The notes beneath the pieces are model-generated. The model was not told the origin of the DNA. It saw only the letters and a list, made by a program, of their open reading frames with translations, and did not search any database. The position numbers and the translations under genes were made by a program. Below are positions 18,201 through 27,910 of a DNA stretch of 64,000 bases, in pieces. The first letter of the stretch is position 1. Each line of letters begins with the position of its first letter. This DNA is from Anaerolineae bacterium (GTDB lineage: Bacteria; Chloroflexota; Anaerolineae; Aggregatilineales; J027), in the NCBI GenBank assembly GCA_019913005.1, contig JAIOHL010000078.1, forward strand, positions 1-64,000. The letters are read 5' to 3'.

Positions 18201-19436
18201 TTATTCACACTTACCAAGTGTTTGGCAAAGTTGGTTAATATGCAGGCGATCATGTCGGGCGGTAAAGGATGCCATCTCCAAAAAGTTGGTTGGGCCGAAC
18301 ACACTATGCCGCGCTGGACGACCCCACGCCTCGGCAGATAGGCCATTGAGCAATTCCAGTGTGATGGCCCGCTCGGCTGCAAATTCGAGGGCAACATTTG
18401 TTCCGTCCAACCCGTGTAATTGCTGTTCACCGGGGCGGGGCGGGGACGGCGGTGGCACAAGGAAGGGATCATCTTCGCGCAAAATCCGTTCCAGACGGGG
18501 CCTCTGCACGCGGGATTCGCTGTCGCGTAGATGCACCACAATTTCCATTGGAGACCATTCGTTCGGGTCAGGTCGCTGATGCCAATAGCGAGTCGGAATT
18601 TCGCTGACCATGCCCAACAAGGCACTGATATTGCCCATCATGCGGGGGGCGATTTGGTTTGGTACAAGCGGCTTGGGGGTCATGCCTTGCAGCCAATTTC
18701 CCTCGGTGATGAGTCGGAAAAAGTCGGCGAGTGTGCCTTCACCATCCGGTTGTACAGATTCTTGGTGAATATCTAGGCCTTCATTATGAGTATTGCGAAT
18801 CCAAAAGGTGTTGAGACCCGCTTGCGACGCCCCTACCATATCATTGACCCAATCATCCCCAACCATAACTGCTTCATCGGGTTCAAAACCGAGCCGCGTC
18901 AAAATCTCCTCGTAGTAATGGGGCCATGGCTTGGAATAGTGCATATTGTCCAGCGAGGTCACAAACCAAAAGCCCGTTTCCGGTATTGGCAGACAGGCCC
19001 ATTCGAGGCGTTGTTCAACCGCCCGATGCTGAAATAGGGGATTGGTGGCGACGGCGACGGCAAACCGATGATCCAATAGCCATTTGACAACTAGCGGTGC
19101 TGTCTCAATAGGAGTCGTTACCTGCTTCAGTGATGGATGCACTTTTTCAAAAAAGGTTTTCATTAAGTCTTGATGGTCGGCAAGGGAAAGCCCAGTGACC
19201 TCTTGGAAGGCTGAGTAAAAAACCTCTGAATTCAGCCGCAACGGGTCGCAATTTTTAATGACATTGCGAATTCCGTTAATAATTCCAGCTTCCAATTTAT
19301 CCACCGTCAAAGCAGGAAAGGCCTCTGTCAACAAAGGCAGCAAGGCTTTTTTGTAGTGTTGGACAAATTCATTGGCAGGATTAGTCAGCAGGGTGTCATC
19401 CAAGTCAAACAGGATGGCTTTAATCATCATTTTCAT
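18201..19436 (-). CDS. Fusion of a HAD hydrolase and a DinB-like domain
   Basis: The N-terminal half (1-240) is a HAD-superfamily phosphatase: motif I LFDLDDTLL, and motif IV in MVGDDWVNDMVGA. From about residue 265 a DinB/YfiT-like four-helix metal-binding domain follows, with His in EIVVHLRDSE and the HxxxH pair in TARHDRLHINQL. The two folds usually occur as separate proteins. Both halves look intact and no stop or frame break separates them. ATGs at 19430 and 19427 are alternative starts. It overlaps the preceding gene by up to 17 nt. Confidence 0.85.
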   Translation of the reverse strand: MKMMIKAILFDLDDTLLTNPANEFVQHYKKALLPLLTEAFPALTVDKLEAGIINGIRNVIKNCDPLRLNSEVFYSAFQEVTGLSLADHQDLMKTFFEKVHPSLKQVTTPIETAPLVVKWLLDHRFAVAVATNPLFQHRAVEQRLEWACLPIPETGFWFVTSLDNMHYSKPWPHYYEEILTRLGFEPDEAVMVGDDWVNDMVGASQAGLNTFWIRNTHNEGLDIHQESVQPDGEGTLADFFRLITEGNWLQGMTPKPLVPNQIAPRMMGNISALLGMVSEIPTRYWHQRPDPNEWSPMEIVVHLRDSESRVQRPRLERILREDDPFLVPPPSPPRPGEQQLHGLDGTNVALEFAAERAITLELLNGLSAEAWGRPARHSVFGPTNFLEMASFTARHDRLHINQLCQTLGKCE

Positions 19437-19779
19437 CCTGTTCTAACGCCTGTGCGAACAATTTTAACCCCGGACGCTCCTCGTTACATTTTAGACAGCC
19501 GATGTAGGGGTCTTCAATTGGAATATCATGCCGATCGCACCATGCCCGCACCAGCATTTTGCGTCCAAATCCGAGAAAGGTCTGTTTAATCGTCAGTTCC
19601 AGCTTGAGATAGGGACTGGCATTGGCTCGCAAAATCTCTGGCACAGGGCACTTGACACAGTATTCAGGTTTCCAGTGGGCCGAGGCTTCACTTTTAGGAA
19701 TACGGCATTCTTCCACCTCACGCCCACGAAAATAGTCACTGTAGTAAAAGGCACATTCACGGCCATCGGGTGTTCTCAT
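19420..19779 (-). CDS. Cys-rich hypothetical protein, 119 aa
   Basis: The small protein contains paired cysteines in YCVKCPVPEIL and GCLKCNEE plus CDRHDIP and EECRIPKSE, suggesting one or two zinc-binding knuckles. The middle is a hydrophobic-basic strand-helix region. I do not recognise a named family. It overlaps the start of the HAD-DinB gene, so the two are probably translated from one message. Confidence 0.7.
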   Translation of the reverse strand: MRTPDGRECAFYYSDYFRGREVEECRIPKSEASAHWKPEYCVKCPVPEILRANASPYLKLELTIKQTFLGFGRKMLVRAWCDRHDIPIEDPYIGCLKCNEERPGLKLFAQALEQDENDD

Positions 19780-19845
19780 AGCAGCTTTTTATCCTCCCCG
19801 AAAAATTAGCTCGTACCAATATAACGAATCACCGCGTCTCTAAGC

Positions 19846-19875
19846 AAAAACAAAGAGGCATTGACTGCCCCTTTG
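19846..19875 (-). terminator. Terminator after efp
   Basis: Read on the minus strand, CAAAGGGGCA (19875-19866) pairs with TGCCTCTTTG (19860-19851) with one G-T pair and a 5-nt loop, followed by five T residues. It sits 37 nt after the efp stop. Confidence 0.88.
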
Positions 19876-19911
19876 CTTACATTTCTATACACTGAAAGTG
19901 GAATATTGGAT

Positions 19912-20469
19912 TTAGACGCGGGTGACGTAGCTACCGTCTTCAGTCTTGATGCGGATTTTGTCGCCGACATTCACGAACAGCGGCACCATCACTTCAAGGC
20001 CTGTCTGCGTTTTTACCTTTTTGTTGGCGTTGGTGGCCGTATCGCCAGCTATCGCCATTTCCGCATCTACAATTTGGTGCTCGACAGTGCTGGGCAGTGA
20101 GTAGTCAATGATTTCATCCTGCCATTGGTTCAAGACCAACTTCAGGCCTTCGATGAGATAGAGGTAGTCGTCGCCAAAAATATCGCGGCGGAGATGGGGT
20201 TGGTCGTAGGTTTCCAAGTCCATGAAGGTCAGAAACTCATCGTCGGCATATAGATATTCGACCTCACGGCCTTCTACCCGAATATCTTCTACCCGGTCAC
20301 CAGAGCCAAAGGTCATGGTCGTTACCGAGCCGCTGCGGAGATTGCGGACAGTCGTGCGAATAGTCGCATTACCACGCCCCGGTTTGTGATGGTGATAGTC
20401 AAGCACTTTATAAATTTCGTCATCCAAAGTAAAGGTCGTGCCCTTACGCAGTTGATTCACGTCAATCAT
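19912..20469 (-). CDS. efp: Elongation factor P
   Basis: EF-P relieves ribosome stalling at proline runs. The 185-residue, three-domain protein has the usual KOW-like N-terminal domain and a C-terminal OB domain ending VNVGDKIRIKTEDGSYVTRV. The tip of the domain I loop reads KPGRGNA, so the residue that contacts the P-site CCA end is arginine (R32), not the lysine of PGKG-type EF-Ps. No EarP or EpmA/B modification gene is visible nearby. It is preceded by a usable Shine-Dalgarno and followed by a terminator, so it is probably monocistronic. Confidence 0.97.
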   Translation of the reverse strand: MIDVNQLRKGTTFTLDDEIYKVLDYHHHKPGRGNATIRTTVRNLRSGSVTTMTFGSGDRVEDIRVEGREVEYLYADDEFLTFMDLETYDQPHLRRDIFGDDYLYLIEGLKLVLNQWQDEIIDYSLPSTVEHQIVDAEMAIAGDTATNANKKVKTQTGLEVMVPLFVNVGDKIRIKTEDGSYVTRV

Positions 20470-20563
20470 GGGATTTTCAATTATGCCCTTAGGTTTTGAT
20501 TTTTGCGTTGCGGATTTTATTATAGCAAAAGGGAAGTCAGGAGCGTCAAGGCCGATTTGTGCG

Positions 20564-20616
20564 AAAAAACAAGGAGCCGGGGGGAATTTGCATCAAGTGA
20601 GTCCCCGTCCCCCGGC
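20564..20616 (-). terminator. Terminator after the DinG-helicase/membrane-protein pair
   Basis: On the minus strand, GCCGGGGG (20616-20609) pairs with CCCCCGGC (20583-20576), with a further internal GGGGA/TCCCC pairing, and is followed by a T-rich run (20569-20564). It ends the transcript of the genes at 20678-23978. Confidence 0.75.
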
Positions 20617-20677
20617 CCTACGTTATATATACCTAGTTATGGATTAAAAGGTTCAACCGCTTGGGAAAATGCCTTTC

Positions 20678-21175
20678 CTAACGTCGCGTTCCTTCGAGTG
20701 GAGGGCGATCATAGGCCGCCAATAGACCATCCAATAGTAGCCGATAGATGCGCCGTTCGATGACAAAGAACGTTGCACCCACCACTGGAACTACCGCACA
20801 GGCCACGATGATGAGCAGTGTCCATGTAAAATGAGGCGGGGGCCAACGCGGGATTTGCATAGCGACCCAATAGGGAAACAGCAATGAGATAAACGTCAGA
20901 GGCCAGCCGATACCGCGTGAAACAAAGACCACCCGTGATAGCTGTTCGTGCCCCTCGACTTTTTCGAAGTGCCCTTCAAGCCGTGTTAAGAAGGGCCGAA
21001 TCCACTCGTTTTTTTCCCAGCCCTGAATCGCTAGAACAAAACGACGACGGGCATCGGCTTTTCCGGCTAGGTTCGTTTCAAGCCCGACACTGCCGGGGCC
21101 ACGTTTGACAAATTCTGCTACATACCGATCACGGGTTGCTTCAATTGGCATTTCAACCACGAAACTATTACGCAC
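20678..21175 (-). CDS. Hypothetical membrane protein, 165 aa
   Basis: A soluble N-terminal part of about 90 residues is followed by two membrane helices (about 91-108 and 118-138) and a basic tail. The N-terminal part resembles a small START-like fold, but I cannot name it. Its start overlaps the last 8 bases of the helicase gene, so it is probably translated by coupling. Confidence 0.65.
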   Translation of the reverse strand: MRNSFVVEMPIEATRDRYVAEFVKRGPGSVGLETNLAGKADARRRFVLAIQGWEKNEWIRPFLTRLEGHFEKVEGHEQLSRVVFVSRGIGWPLTFISLLFPYWVAMQIPRWPPPHFTWTLLIIVACAVVPVVGATFFVIERRIYRLLLDGLLAAYDRPPLEGTRR

Positions 21176-23978
21176 GTTTCATCCAGTCCTTTGCTGCCAG
21201 TGGTAGTTTTGCCAATGGGCCGCGTTGAATGGTGCATTCGGGCAAACTCTCAATGAAATGTTTGCCATAGCGTTTGCTGGTGATACGGCTGTCAAAAATC
21301 GCCACCACCCCCCGATCTGTTTTGCGCCGGATTAGCCGTCCAAAGCCTTGTCGGAAGCGCAGGATAGCTTCGGGTAGGGCATATTCCAAGAAGCTGTTTT
21401 CAAACGTCTCGGAGCGGGCCGCAAAAATCGGGTCGGTAGGGACATTAAAGGGTAGGCGGGAAATCACGAGGGCCTGCAAATCGTCTCCCGGTAGGTCAAT
21501 ACCTTCCCAGAACGAGCGTGTTCCCAACAACACAGCTTTTTCGGTAGATTTGAAGCTGTCAATGAGCAGTTGGCGGCTGCTGCCGCTGGTCTGGTCAAAT
21601 ACGGTGATGCCTCCCAACGCAAGACGAGCGGTAATGGCTTGGGCGGTTTGGCGCAGTTGGGTATAGCTGGTAAACAACCCCAGTAAGCGGCCATCCAGTG
21701 CGCTGGCAAGTTCGATAATGCCACGCTCAACCATCAGTTGATAGTCGTTGCGCCCGTTAATCGGGTCGGGCATGTCGGTAGGGATATAGAGCAGTGTCGA
21801 GCTTTTATAGTCAAAGGGGGATTCGACAGTCAACTCATCCACTTCCGACGGGGCGGCGTCCAAGCGTTCGCGCAAGTAGTCGAATGACCCGGCGGTACTC
21901 AGGGTGGCGCTGGTCAAAACCACACATTCTTTTGGCTCCCACAGATGCTGTTGAATCAGTGGCCCAACATGCAGTGGGGCAGCGTTGATAGATACGTAAT
22001 CATCACTGGGGTTAACTTCGCACCAATAAATGGTATTGGGCAGGGGGTTATCGGTGAATTGCTCAAGTTGTTGATGGATATTTTGCAGATGGCGGGCAGC
22101 GGTTTGGGTGCTGCTGAGGATGTCCTCGTAATCTATGATTTCATACTCCTCAAGGGTTGCCAATGCTCGTGCAATATTTTCCATCGCTTTGCTGATGACG
22201 CTGGTAAACTCACTTAGATTTGACCAGACCTGCTGCACTTCGCCCCAATCCTCGCGGTCACGCGATTGTTCCGTGATACGGACATTGACGAAATACTCAC
22301 TGCCTTGAAATTCGTCATTACTGCGTAGGAACAGCACCAGTGTATAGAAATATTGGTCAACATGATGGCTCATGACCTTGACCGCGTCCGCCACGACCCG
22401 CACATAATCCTTAATTTGGGTGTTTTTGCGCTCCGGGATTTTGTCTTTGATGGCGTTGAGAATATCCGACAGCAGACCCTTTTTCATATCGCCCAGATCA
22501 GCAAAACGGCGGCGCAGGCCATTTCGATCTAATTGCGATGACAAGCCATCGGTGGTGGCGGCTTCCAAATGATGCCCTTCATCAATCACCAGATAGCGAT
22601 AATCCGGCAAGACACGGTTGCCAATGTTGACATCGCTCAACAGTAGGGCATGGTTGACGACCAATACATGCGCGGCTTCGGCCTGTTGGCGGGCTTTATA
22701 AAATGGACAAGCTCCACCCATTTGTGATTCGCAGCGATTCAGTGTGCAGCCTTCATCTTGGGCGGAGAGTCTTGCCCATGTTTTTTCTTCGGCAGGCCCC
22801 CGCAGCGTGATTTCGCCACGATCCCCGGTATCTGATTCCAAGAGCCACACCAAGATTTTCGCCACCATGCGCAGTTCTTCGGTAGAGGTTGGCGAACGAC
22901 GGCGCACAGTATGAAGGCGGCGGGGACACAGATAATTGCTGCGCCCTTTGACCACCGACATCTCGAACGGTACATCCAAGACATTTTGCAAGGTCGGCAG
23001 GTCTTTGTTGACCAATTGATCTTGAAGGGCAATTGTCGCGGTTGAAATCACGACCCGTTCGTTATTGGTGAAAGCCCAATAGATGGCAGGAATCGAATAC
23101 GCGATGCTTTTGCCTGTGCCTGTAGGGGCTTCGATCATCAGATGATTGCCCTTGTTGAAGGCCTGTGTAATGGCACGCAGCATATCCACTTGGGGTCTGC
23201 GGCTTTCGTACCCGTCAATTTTTTGTGAGAGCAGTCCACCGGGTTCGATGAGCGAACCTAATGTTTGGGGGTTTATGTCAGTGCGATCATCGTTGGGCTT
23301 GAGCCGCTTCCAGCCTTTTTCGGCTTTTTTGAATGGCCCTGTGTCCAATTCAGATTCATTCTGCTGGTCAACCATCGAGGTTTTGATACGCAGATTAAGC
23401 GCCTCAATAAACGGAGCTTTGGCGTTCCACTGCAAATCCTGTGATGCTTGCACAATCTCTTTGAGGGTCGCCAGCGGGAGGGTAAGTAATTTTTCCCACA
23501 AATGCTGATACAGATTGACCGTCGCTATCGCATCATCTAAGGCGCGGTGGGCATTGGTCAGGTCTTGAAGATTCAGATACTCGGTCAGACTGGTGAGATT
23601 GTAACGGGGCGCAGTTGGAAACAGCACCGCGGCCAATTCATAGGTATCAATGGCTGTGTTGGTCTCGGCAAGGCGATACCGCTTTAGGAAACCCAGATCA
23701 AATTCGACACGGTGGCCCATCACCGGGCTAGTACCAATAAATTGGCCTAACTTATCCAGAATTTCGCGGATGGTTGGCGCACCATGTAAATCATCATCGT
23801 TGATGCCTGTAATCGCCGTGACACGTGGCGGAATTGGGATACCGGGGTCTACGAGTGAGCTAAAGGTTTCAAGGATTTTGCCATCAACTGATCGGACTGC
23901 TCCCACCTCAATGATTAGGTCGGTTGTGGGGTCTAGTCCTGTGGTTTCAAGGTCGAGCGTGACGATCTCACCACGCAT
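21168..23978 (-). CDS. dinG: DinG-type ATP-dependent helicase with an N-terminal DEDDh exonuclease domain
   Basis: Residues 1-165 form a DnaQ-like 3'-5' exonuclease: Exo I DLETTG, Exo II with HRVEFDLGFL, and Exo III with HRALDDAIAT. The remainder is an XPD/DinG-type superfamily 2 helicase: Walker A EAPTGTGKS, Walker B DEGHH, and motif VI QGFGRLIRRKTD. Four cysteines around residues 410-450 (CTLNRCESQMGGACPF) may hold an iron-sulfur cluster. The ATG at 23978 is preferred because GGAG lies 6 nt before it; the frame opens further upstream. This fusion is known in Gram-positive-type bacteria. Confidence 0.92.
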   Translation of the reverse strand: MRGEIVTLDLETTGLDPTTDLIIEVGAVRSVDGKILETFSSLVDPGIPIPPRVTAITGINDDDLHGAPTIREILDKLGQFIGTSPVMGHRVEFDLGFLKRYRLAETNTAIDTYELAAVLFPTAPRYNLTSLTEYLNLQDLTNAHRALDDAIATVNLYQHLWEKLLTLPLATLKEIVQASQDLQWNAKAPFIEALNLRIKTSMVDQQNESELDTGPFKKAEKGWKRLKPNDDRTDINPQTLGSLIEPGGLLSQKIDGYESRRPQVDMLRAITQAFNKGNHLMIEAPTGTGKSIAYSIPAIYWAFTNNERVVISTATIALQDQLVNKDLPTLQNVLDVPFEMSVVKGRSNYLCPRRLHTVRRRSPTSTEELRMVAKILVWLLESDTGDRGEITLRGPAEEKTWARLSAQDEGCTLNRCESQMGGACPFYKARQQAEAAHVLVVNHALLLSDVNIGNRVLPDYRYLVIDEGHHLEAATTDGLSSQLDRNGLRRRFADLGDMKKGLLSDILNAIKDKIPERKNTQIKDYVRVVADAVKVMSHHVDQYFYTLVLFLRSNDEFQGSEYFVNVRITEQSRDREDWGEVQQVWSNLSEFTSVISKAMENIARALATLEEYEIIDYEDILSSTQTAARHLQNIHQQLEQFTDNPLPNTIYWCEVNPSDDYVSINAAPLHVGPLIQQHLWEPKECVVLTSATLSTAGSFDYLRERLDAAPSEVDELTVESPFDYKSSTLLYIPTDMPDPINGRNDYQLMVERGIIELASALDGRLLGLFTSYTQLRQTAQAITARLALGGITVFDQTSGSSRQLLIDSFKSTEKAVLLGTRSFWEGIDLPGDDLQALVISRLPFNVPTDPIFAARSETFENSFLEYALPEAILRFRQGFGRLIRRKTDRGVVAIFDSRITSKRYGKHFIESLPECTIQRGPLAKLPLAAKDWMKRA

Positions 23979-24137
23979 CCAATGCTCCATTCTAGTGTAA
24001 TGAGAGGCGCAGAGTGATATTATAGCACAGTTGGTCGGATGCTTGTACTGTGTCTCGGTTGATGCTATCCTGCTAAATAGGACACCAAAACACAGCCTCA
24101 TTGACTATGGATAATCTCCCATATTAGGAGTTTCTAT

Positions 24138-27100
24138 ATGAGCGACTTAACAGGGCGTACTCTCGGAAAATATGAACTGGTGGAGCGCCTCGGACGTGGT
24201 GGCATGGCCGATGTTTATAAAGCCATTCAGCGCGGCATGGAGCGTTTTGTCGCCGTAAAGGTGATGCATGGACACCTTGCTGAATCAGAAGATTTTGTTG
24301 TGCGCTTCAAACGCGAGGCCCAGAGCGTTGGCAATTTGCGTCACCCGCACATCGTCCAAGTGATTGACTTTGATGTCGAAGGTGATGTGTATTACATGGT
24401 GATGGAATATATCAAGGGCGGCACGCTGAAAACCTATATTCAGCAAAAAGGCGCGTTGCCTGTTGATGAAGCCCTGCGCGTGACCGGACAGCTATCGGAC
24501 GCACTAGCTTATGCCCATCAGCATGGCATGATTCACCGTGATATCAAACCTGCCAATGTCATGTTTACCGACAACAGTTTTACCCATCCAGTTCTGACCG
24601 ATTTTGGCATTGCGCGGATATTAGGGCAGTCAGGCATTACCATGAGTGGGGCATTTATCGGAACACCCGCCTATATGAGTCCCGAAGCGGGGCGGGGGAC
24701 AAAGGTGGATGAGCGCTCCGACATCTACAGCATGGGGATTATGTTGTATGAAATGGTGACAGGCACAGTTCCCTACGATGCCGATACGCCCTTTGCCATC
24801 GTGATGAAGCATATCAATGACCCCCTGCCTTCACCGCGCCGCTTTAATGTGAACTTGCCCAATGCGGTGGAAGTCGTCGTATTAAAGGCCTTATCCAAAG
24901 ACCCTGAAGATCGTTATCAGACAGCGGGTGATCTGCGCAAAGCCGTCCAAAAAGCCCGCGAAGATGCCAAAGCCGAAGCTCCAACGGCAGACAGCCACAA
25001 ATTATCTACGGCAGTTGGTGGCAAATCCCCCACTGAAATGCCGACTTATATACCCGACACTACTAGTAACAAAGAACTGCCGACCATCAGTCCACAACAT
25101 GCCGCCGCTGTACCAGATACGTTCGCCAAAGAGAAAACACAACCTCCGGCAGCAGCAGCCAGACCTAAGATTCCCTATGTCCTTTGGGGTGGGGTAGCCT
25201 TGATCTTGGTAGTGGTGGCGATTGCCGCGATATTGGTGTTTGGCGGTGGGGAGGATGGCGACGACGATGAAGTAGTTTCTGCTCCTACCGCAACTCTTAC
25301 AGTTGGGGCAGAAATGTTTACTCCCCTTCCCACAACTCCCGAAACCGCTGAGGCTGTAACTGAGGTGCCGACAGAATTGGCTACAGAACCAGCCGTCGTC
25401 ACTGAAATCCCGACTGAGGAGAGGCCACAGCCAACGGTATTTGCGGGTGTGATGACCACCGAGGCTCCCCCGCTACCCACCGTTCCAGCTTCACAGACTC
25501 AGGTTGGGATCGTCCCAACGGTTGATTTGGATGCGTCCAGCGGTACAGGTGGCAACCCTGACAACCCTCCATCCGCAACCGAACCTGTGATGGCCCCGCC
25601 TGCCAATGCAGAGAGCGAAGGCCGTTATACTCAGTTCGTGCCGGATGACGACCCGGCAGTGATTGAGCTTGCCAACACCATTGACACGTTGGATTTTACG
25701 CAAGGGCTAGATGCGGCTTTTGCGCTGACGGAAACGGCCTTGCAGACCTACCCCGGCAACCCAATCTTGCTGGGGCTGCGTTCGGGTTTCTTGCTGCGAT
25801 TGGATCGAGACTCTGAAGCCCTAGCCGATGCTGAACAGGCCGTTGCAGATTTTCCAGAGCACCCAGCAGGCTATTTGGCCCTCGCCAATTACTACTATAG
25901 TTCAGATGACTATGACTATGAGGTAGCTTTTCAGAATGTTGAAACGGCTTTGAGTCTTGCTCCTGACAATCGCACGACAGTATTCACCTATGGACTGGCT
26001 CTACTGGGTCAATCTCGACAGGACGAAGCCATTGAGCAATTTAACCGTGCTGAGGAGTTGGGCGCTCCGTTAATTGAAGTCCTTTCACGGCGAACTGATG
26101 CCTACTGGCAAAAGGGGGATTACGCCTCAGCAAGTGTTGACCTTGAACGCTTGTTAGAAATCCAAGAGACCCCTGAAATTCGATACAATTTGGCTGGCGC
26201 ATACTTATTGACAGGCCGACCAGAGGATGCCATGCAAGTGATTGAAGGGGGCTTCGAGTTTTATGATACCGAGCCACGTTATTATGCCAATGCCGCCTAT
26301 GTCGCGCATTCGGCTGGTGATGGGGAGCAAGCTGAAGAATGGGCAAACACGGCCCTCGCTTTGGATGGTGACATGACCACTGCCCGCTATGTGTTGGGGC
26401 TATTAGCGTTTAGTCGCGGTGAGTTTGAAGTGGCTGAGGCCCGTTTCCAAGAAGTGGCCGACGCCGAAAATCAAAATTATGGATATCCCTATTTGAATCC
26501 AACGTTTGATCGCCTTTTACCGCTTGATCAAGCCCGTACGGCCCGTGAATTAGGTAAGGTTGATGAGGCACTTGAGTTCTATCAAATGACAATAGATGAT
26601 ACGGGTTGGTGGTGGGAGATACCCTATTTGGAGCAGGCTAGCCTGTTTGTAGAACAAGAGAATTGGGATGCTGCCGCTAGGGATTTCCGCGAGGCTTATC
26701 GGATAACGGAAGGCTTTGATTCACACGCAAAAGTGGTTGAAGCACTGATGAACCAACCGGTGGAGGTCATTCGAACCGTCATCCGGCAGTGGCTTGAGGA
26801 GGATGGTAACTACGATTTGGCCCATGATTTTGCCGCCGAAGCCGAGGCCAAGTTTACAGATGACCATTTCTTGCTTTTCTACATGGCCGAAGTACACGTG
26901 CTGCGCGAGGAATATGATGCTGCGCTGGAAGAAGGTCAGTATCTAGTCGAAACTGCCCCTGACAGTCCGCTCGGTTATTTGGTGATGGCACATTACTACC
27001 GTCGGACGGAACAGGACAGCGATGAACAGATGTTGGCCTATGCACAGCAGGCGATTGACCGTGCGCCTGAAGACCCCATTATTGCCCTTGAGTATGCTCG

Positions 27101-27890
27101 TATCCTTAATGATGCTGATTTGGGTGACGCGGTGATTGAGGCCTATTATGATGCTGAGGAACTTGGGGCAGATCGGGCGGTAGTGCTGGATGAGCGCTCC
27201 AATTATGCGGCTCAGATTGGTGATCTTGATCAGGCTATCGAAGATGTCTTGGCGCTTATGCAAATTTGGACGGACGATCCATATCTTGTGACACGCTTGG
27301 CGGGATACTATCTGCGAGATGATGACCTTGAATCCGCCGTAGCGTTAGCCATCCAATACCAAAACATCGAGATGAGTGAAGACACCACCAGCAACTATTA
27401 CCCTGATCTGACTTTCATCGCATGGTTGGATGAAGACCCCGATCTCGCAAGGTCTTTCCTCAATCGGGTGAATGTGGGCTATCGGGAAGAGCCAAAGGTC
27501 ATTCTGATGAACGGGTTGCTGCTGCAACTAGATGGGCAATATGAGGAGTCGAATGCCCTGTTGGAGTCGCTCCTAGAGGTTGAAGTGTGGCAGTATGACT
27601 ATCCATTCTTCAATCCCGAATTTAATCACTCGCTTGACCTTGAAATCGCACGGAATTATATTGAACTCGAACAGCCCGATGCGGCGATTGCTGCGTACCG
27701 CCGGGCGATTGAGCGTTATTATGGTTGGCTGACCCCTCGCCTCGAATTGGCCGATGTATTGATTGCGACGGGTGATAATGAGGGGGCACGGGCTGAACTG
27801 CTCATCGCATTAGACTTGGCCGAAGAAGAGGAAATTCGGGAGAGTATTCGACAGAAAATTGTTGAACTCGGCCCTGCGCCTGCAAATTAA
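24138..27890 (+). CDS. Membrane-anchored PknB-like Ser/Thr protein kinase with an extracellular TPR domain
   Basis: Residues 10-275 form a Hanks-type kinase: GRGGMADVYKA, AVKVM, catalytic HRDIKPANVMF and DFGIA. A disordered linker is followed by a membrane helix (about 345-368) and a long Thr/Pro-rich spacer. Residues about 490-1250 are helical TPR repeats with Ala/Asp/Glu-rich composition. The repeats should lie outside the cell and may sense a ligand or bind a protein. It is divergent from dinG, and a Shine-Dalgarno TTAGGAG precedes the ATG. A lipoprotein gene follows 20 nt later and is a likely partner. Confidence 0.93.
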   Translation: MSDLTGRTLGKYELVERLGRGGMADVYKAIQRGMERFVAVKVMHGHLAESEDFVVRFKREAQSVGNLRHPHIVQVIDFDVEGDVYYMVMEYIKGGTLKTYIQQKGALPVDEALRVTGQLSDALAYAHQHGMIHRDIKPANVMFTDNSFTHPVLTDFGIARILGQSGITMSGAFIGTPAYMSPEAGRGTKVDERSDIYSMGIMLYEMVTGTVPYDADTPFAIVMKHINDPLPSPRRFNVNLPNAVEVVVLKALSKDPEDRYQTAGDLRKAVQKAREDAKAEAPTADSHKLSTAVGGKSPTEMPTYIPDTTSNKELPTISPQHAAAVPDTFAKEKTQPPAAAARPKIPYVLWGGVALILVVVAIAAILVFGGGEDGDDDEVVSAPTATLTVGAEMFTPLPTTPETAEAVTEVPTELATEPAVVTEIPTEERPQPTVFAGVMTTEAPPLPTVPASQTQVGIVPTVDLDASSGTGGNPDNPPSATEPVMAPPANAESEGRYTQFVPDDDPAVIELANTIDTLDFTQGLDAAFALTETALQTYPGNPILLGLRSGFLLRLDRDSEALADAEQAVADFPEHPAGYLALANYYYSSDDYDYEVAFQNVETALSLAPDNRTTVFTYGLALLGQSRQDEAIEQFNRAEELGAPLIEVLSRRTDAYWQKGDYASASVDLERLLEIQETPEIRYNLAGAYLLTGRPEDAMQVIEGGFEFYDTEPRYYANAAYVAHSAGDGEQAEEWANTALALDGDMTTARYVLGLLAFSRGEFEVAEARFQEVADAENQNYGYPYLNPTFDRLLPLDQARTARELGKVDEALEFYQMTIDDTGWWWEIPYLEQASLFVEQENWDAAARDFREAYRITEGFDSHAKVVEALMNQPVEVIRTVIRQWLEEDGNYDLAHDFAAEAEAKFTDDHFLLFYMAEVHVLREEYDAALEEGQYLVETAPDSPLGYLVMAHYYRRTEQDSDEQMLAYAQQAIDRAPEDPIIALEYARILNDADLGDAVIEAYYDAEELGADRAVVLDERSNYAAQIGDLDQAIEDVLALMQIWTDDPYLVTRLAGYYLRDDDLESAVALAIQYQNIEMSEDTTSNYYPDLTFIAWLDEDPDLARSFLNRVNVGYREEPKVILMNGLLLQLDGQYEESNALLESLLEVEVWQYDYPFFNPEFNHSLDLEIARNYIELEQPDAAIAAYRRAIERYYGWLTPRLELADVLIATGDNEGARAELLIALDLAEEEEIRESIRQKIVELGPAPAN

Positions 27891-27910
27891 TTACGGAAAG
27901 GGACATCTAC

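Noticed and set aside
18122-18625. Minus-strand frame of 167 codons inside the HAD-DinB gene
   Set aside because: It is a shadow in another frame; the DinB motifs are all in the main frame.
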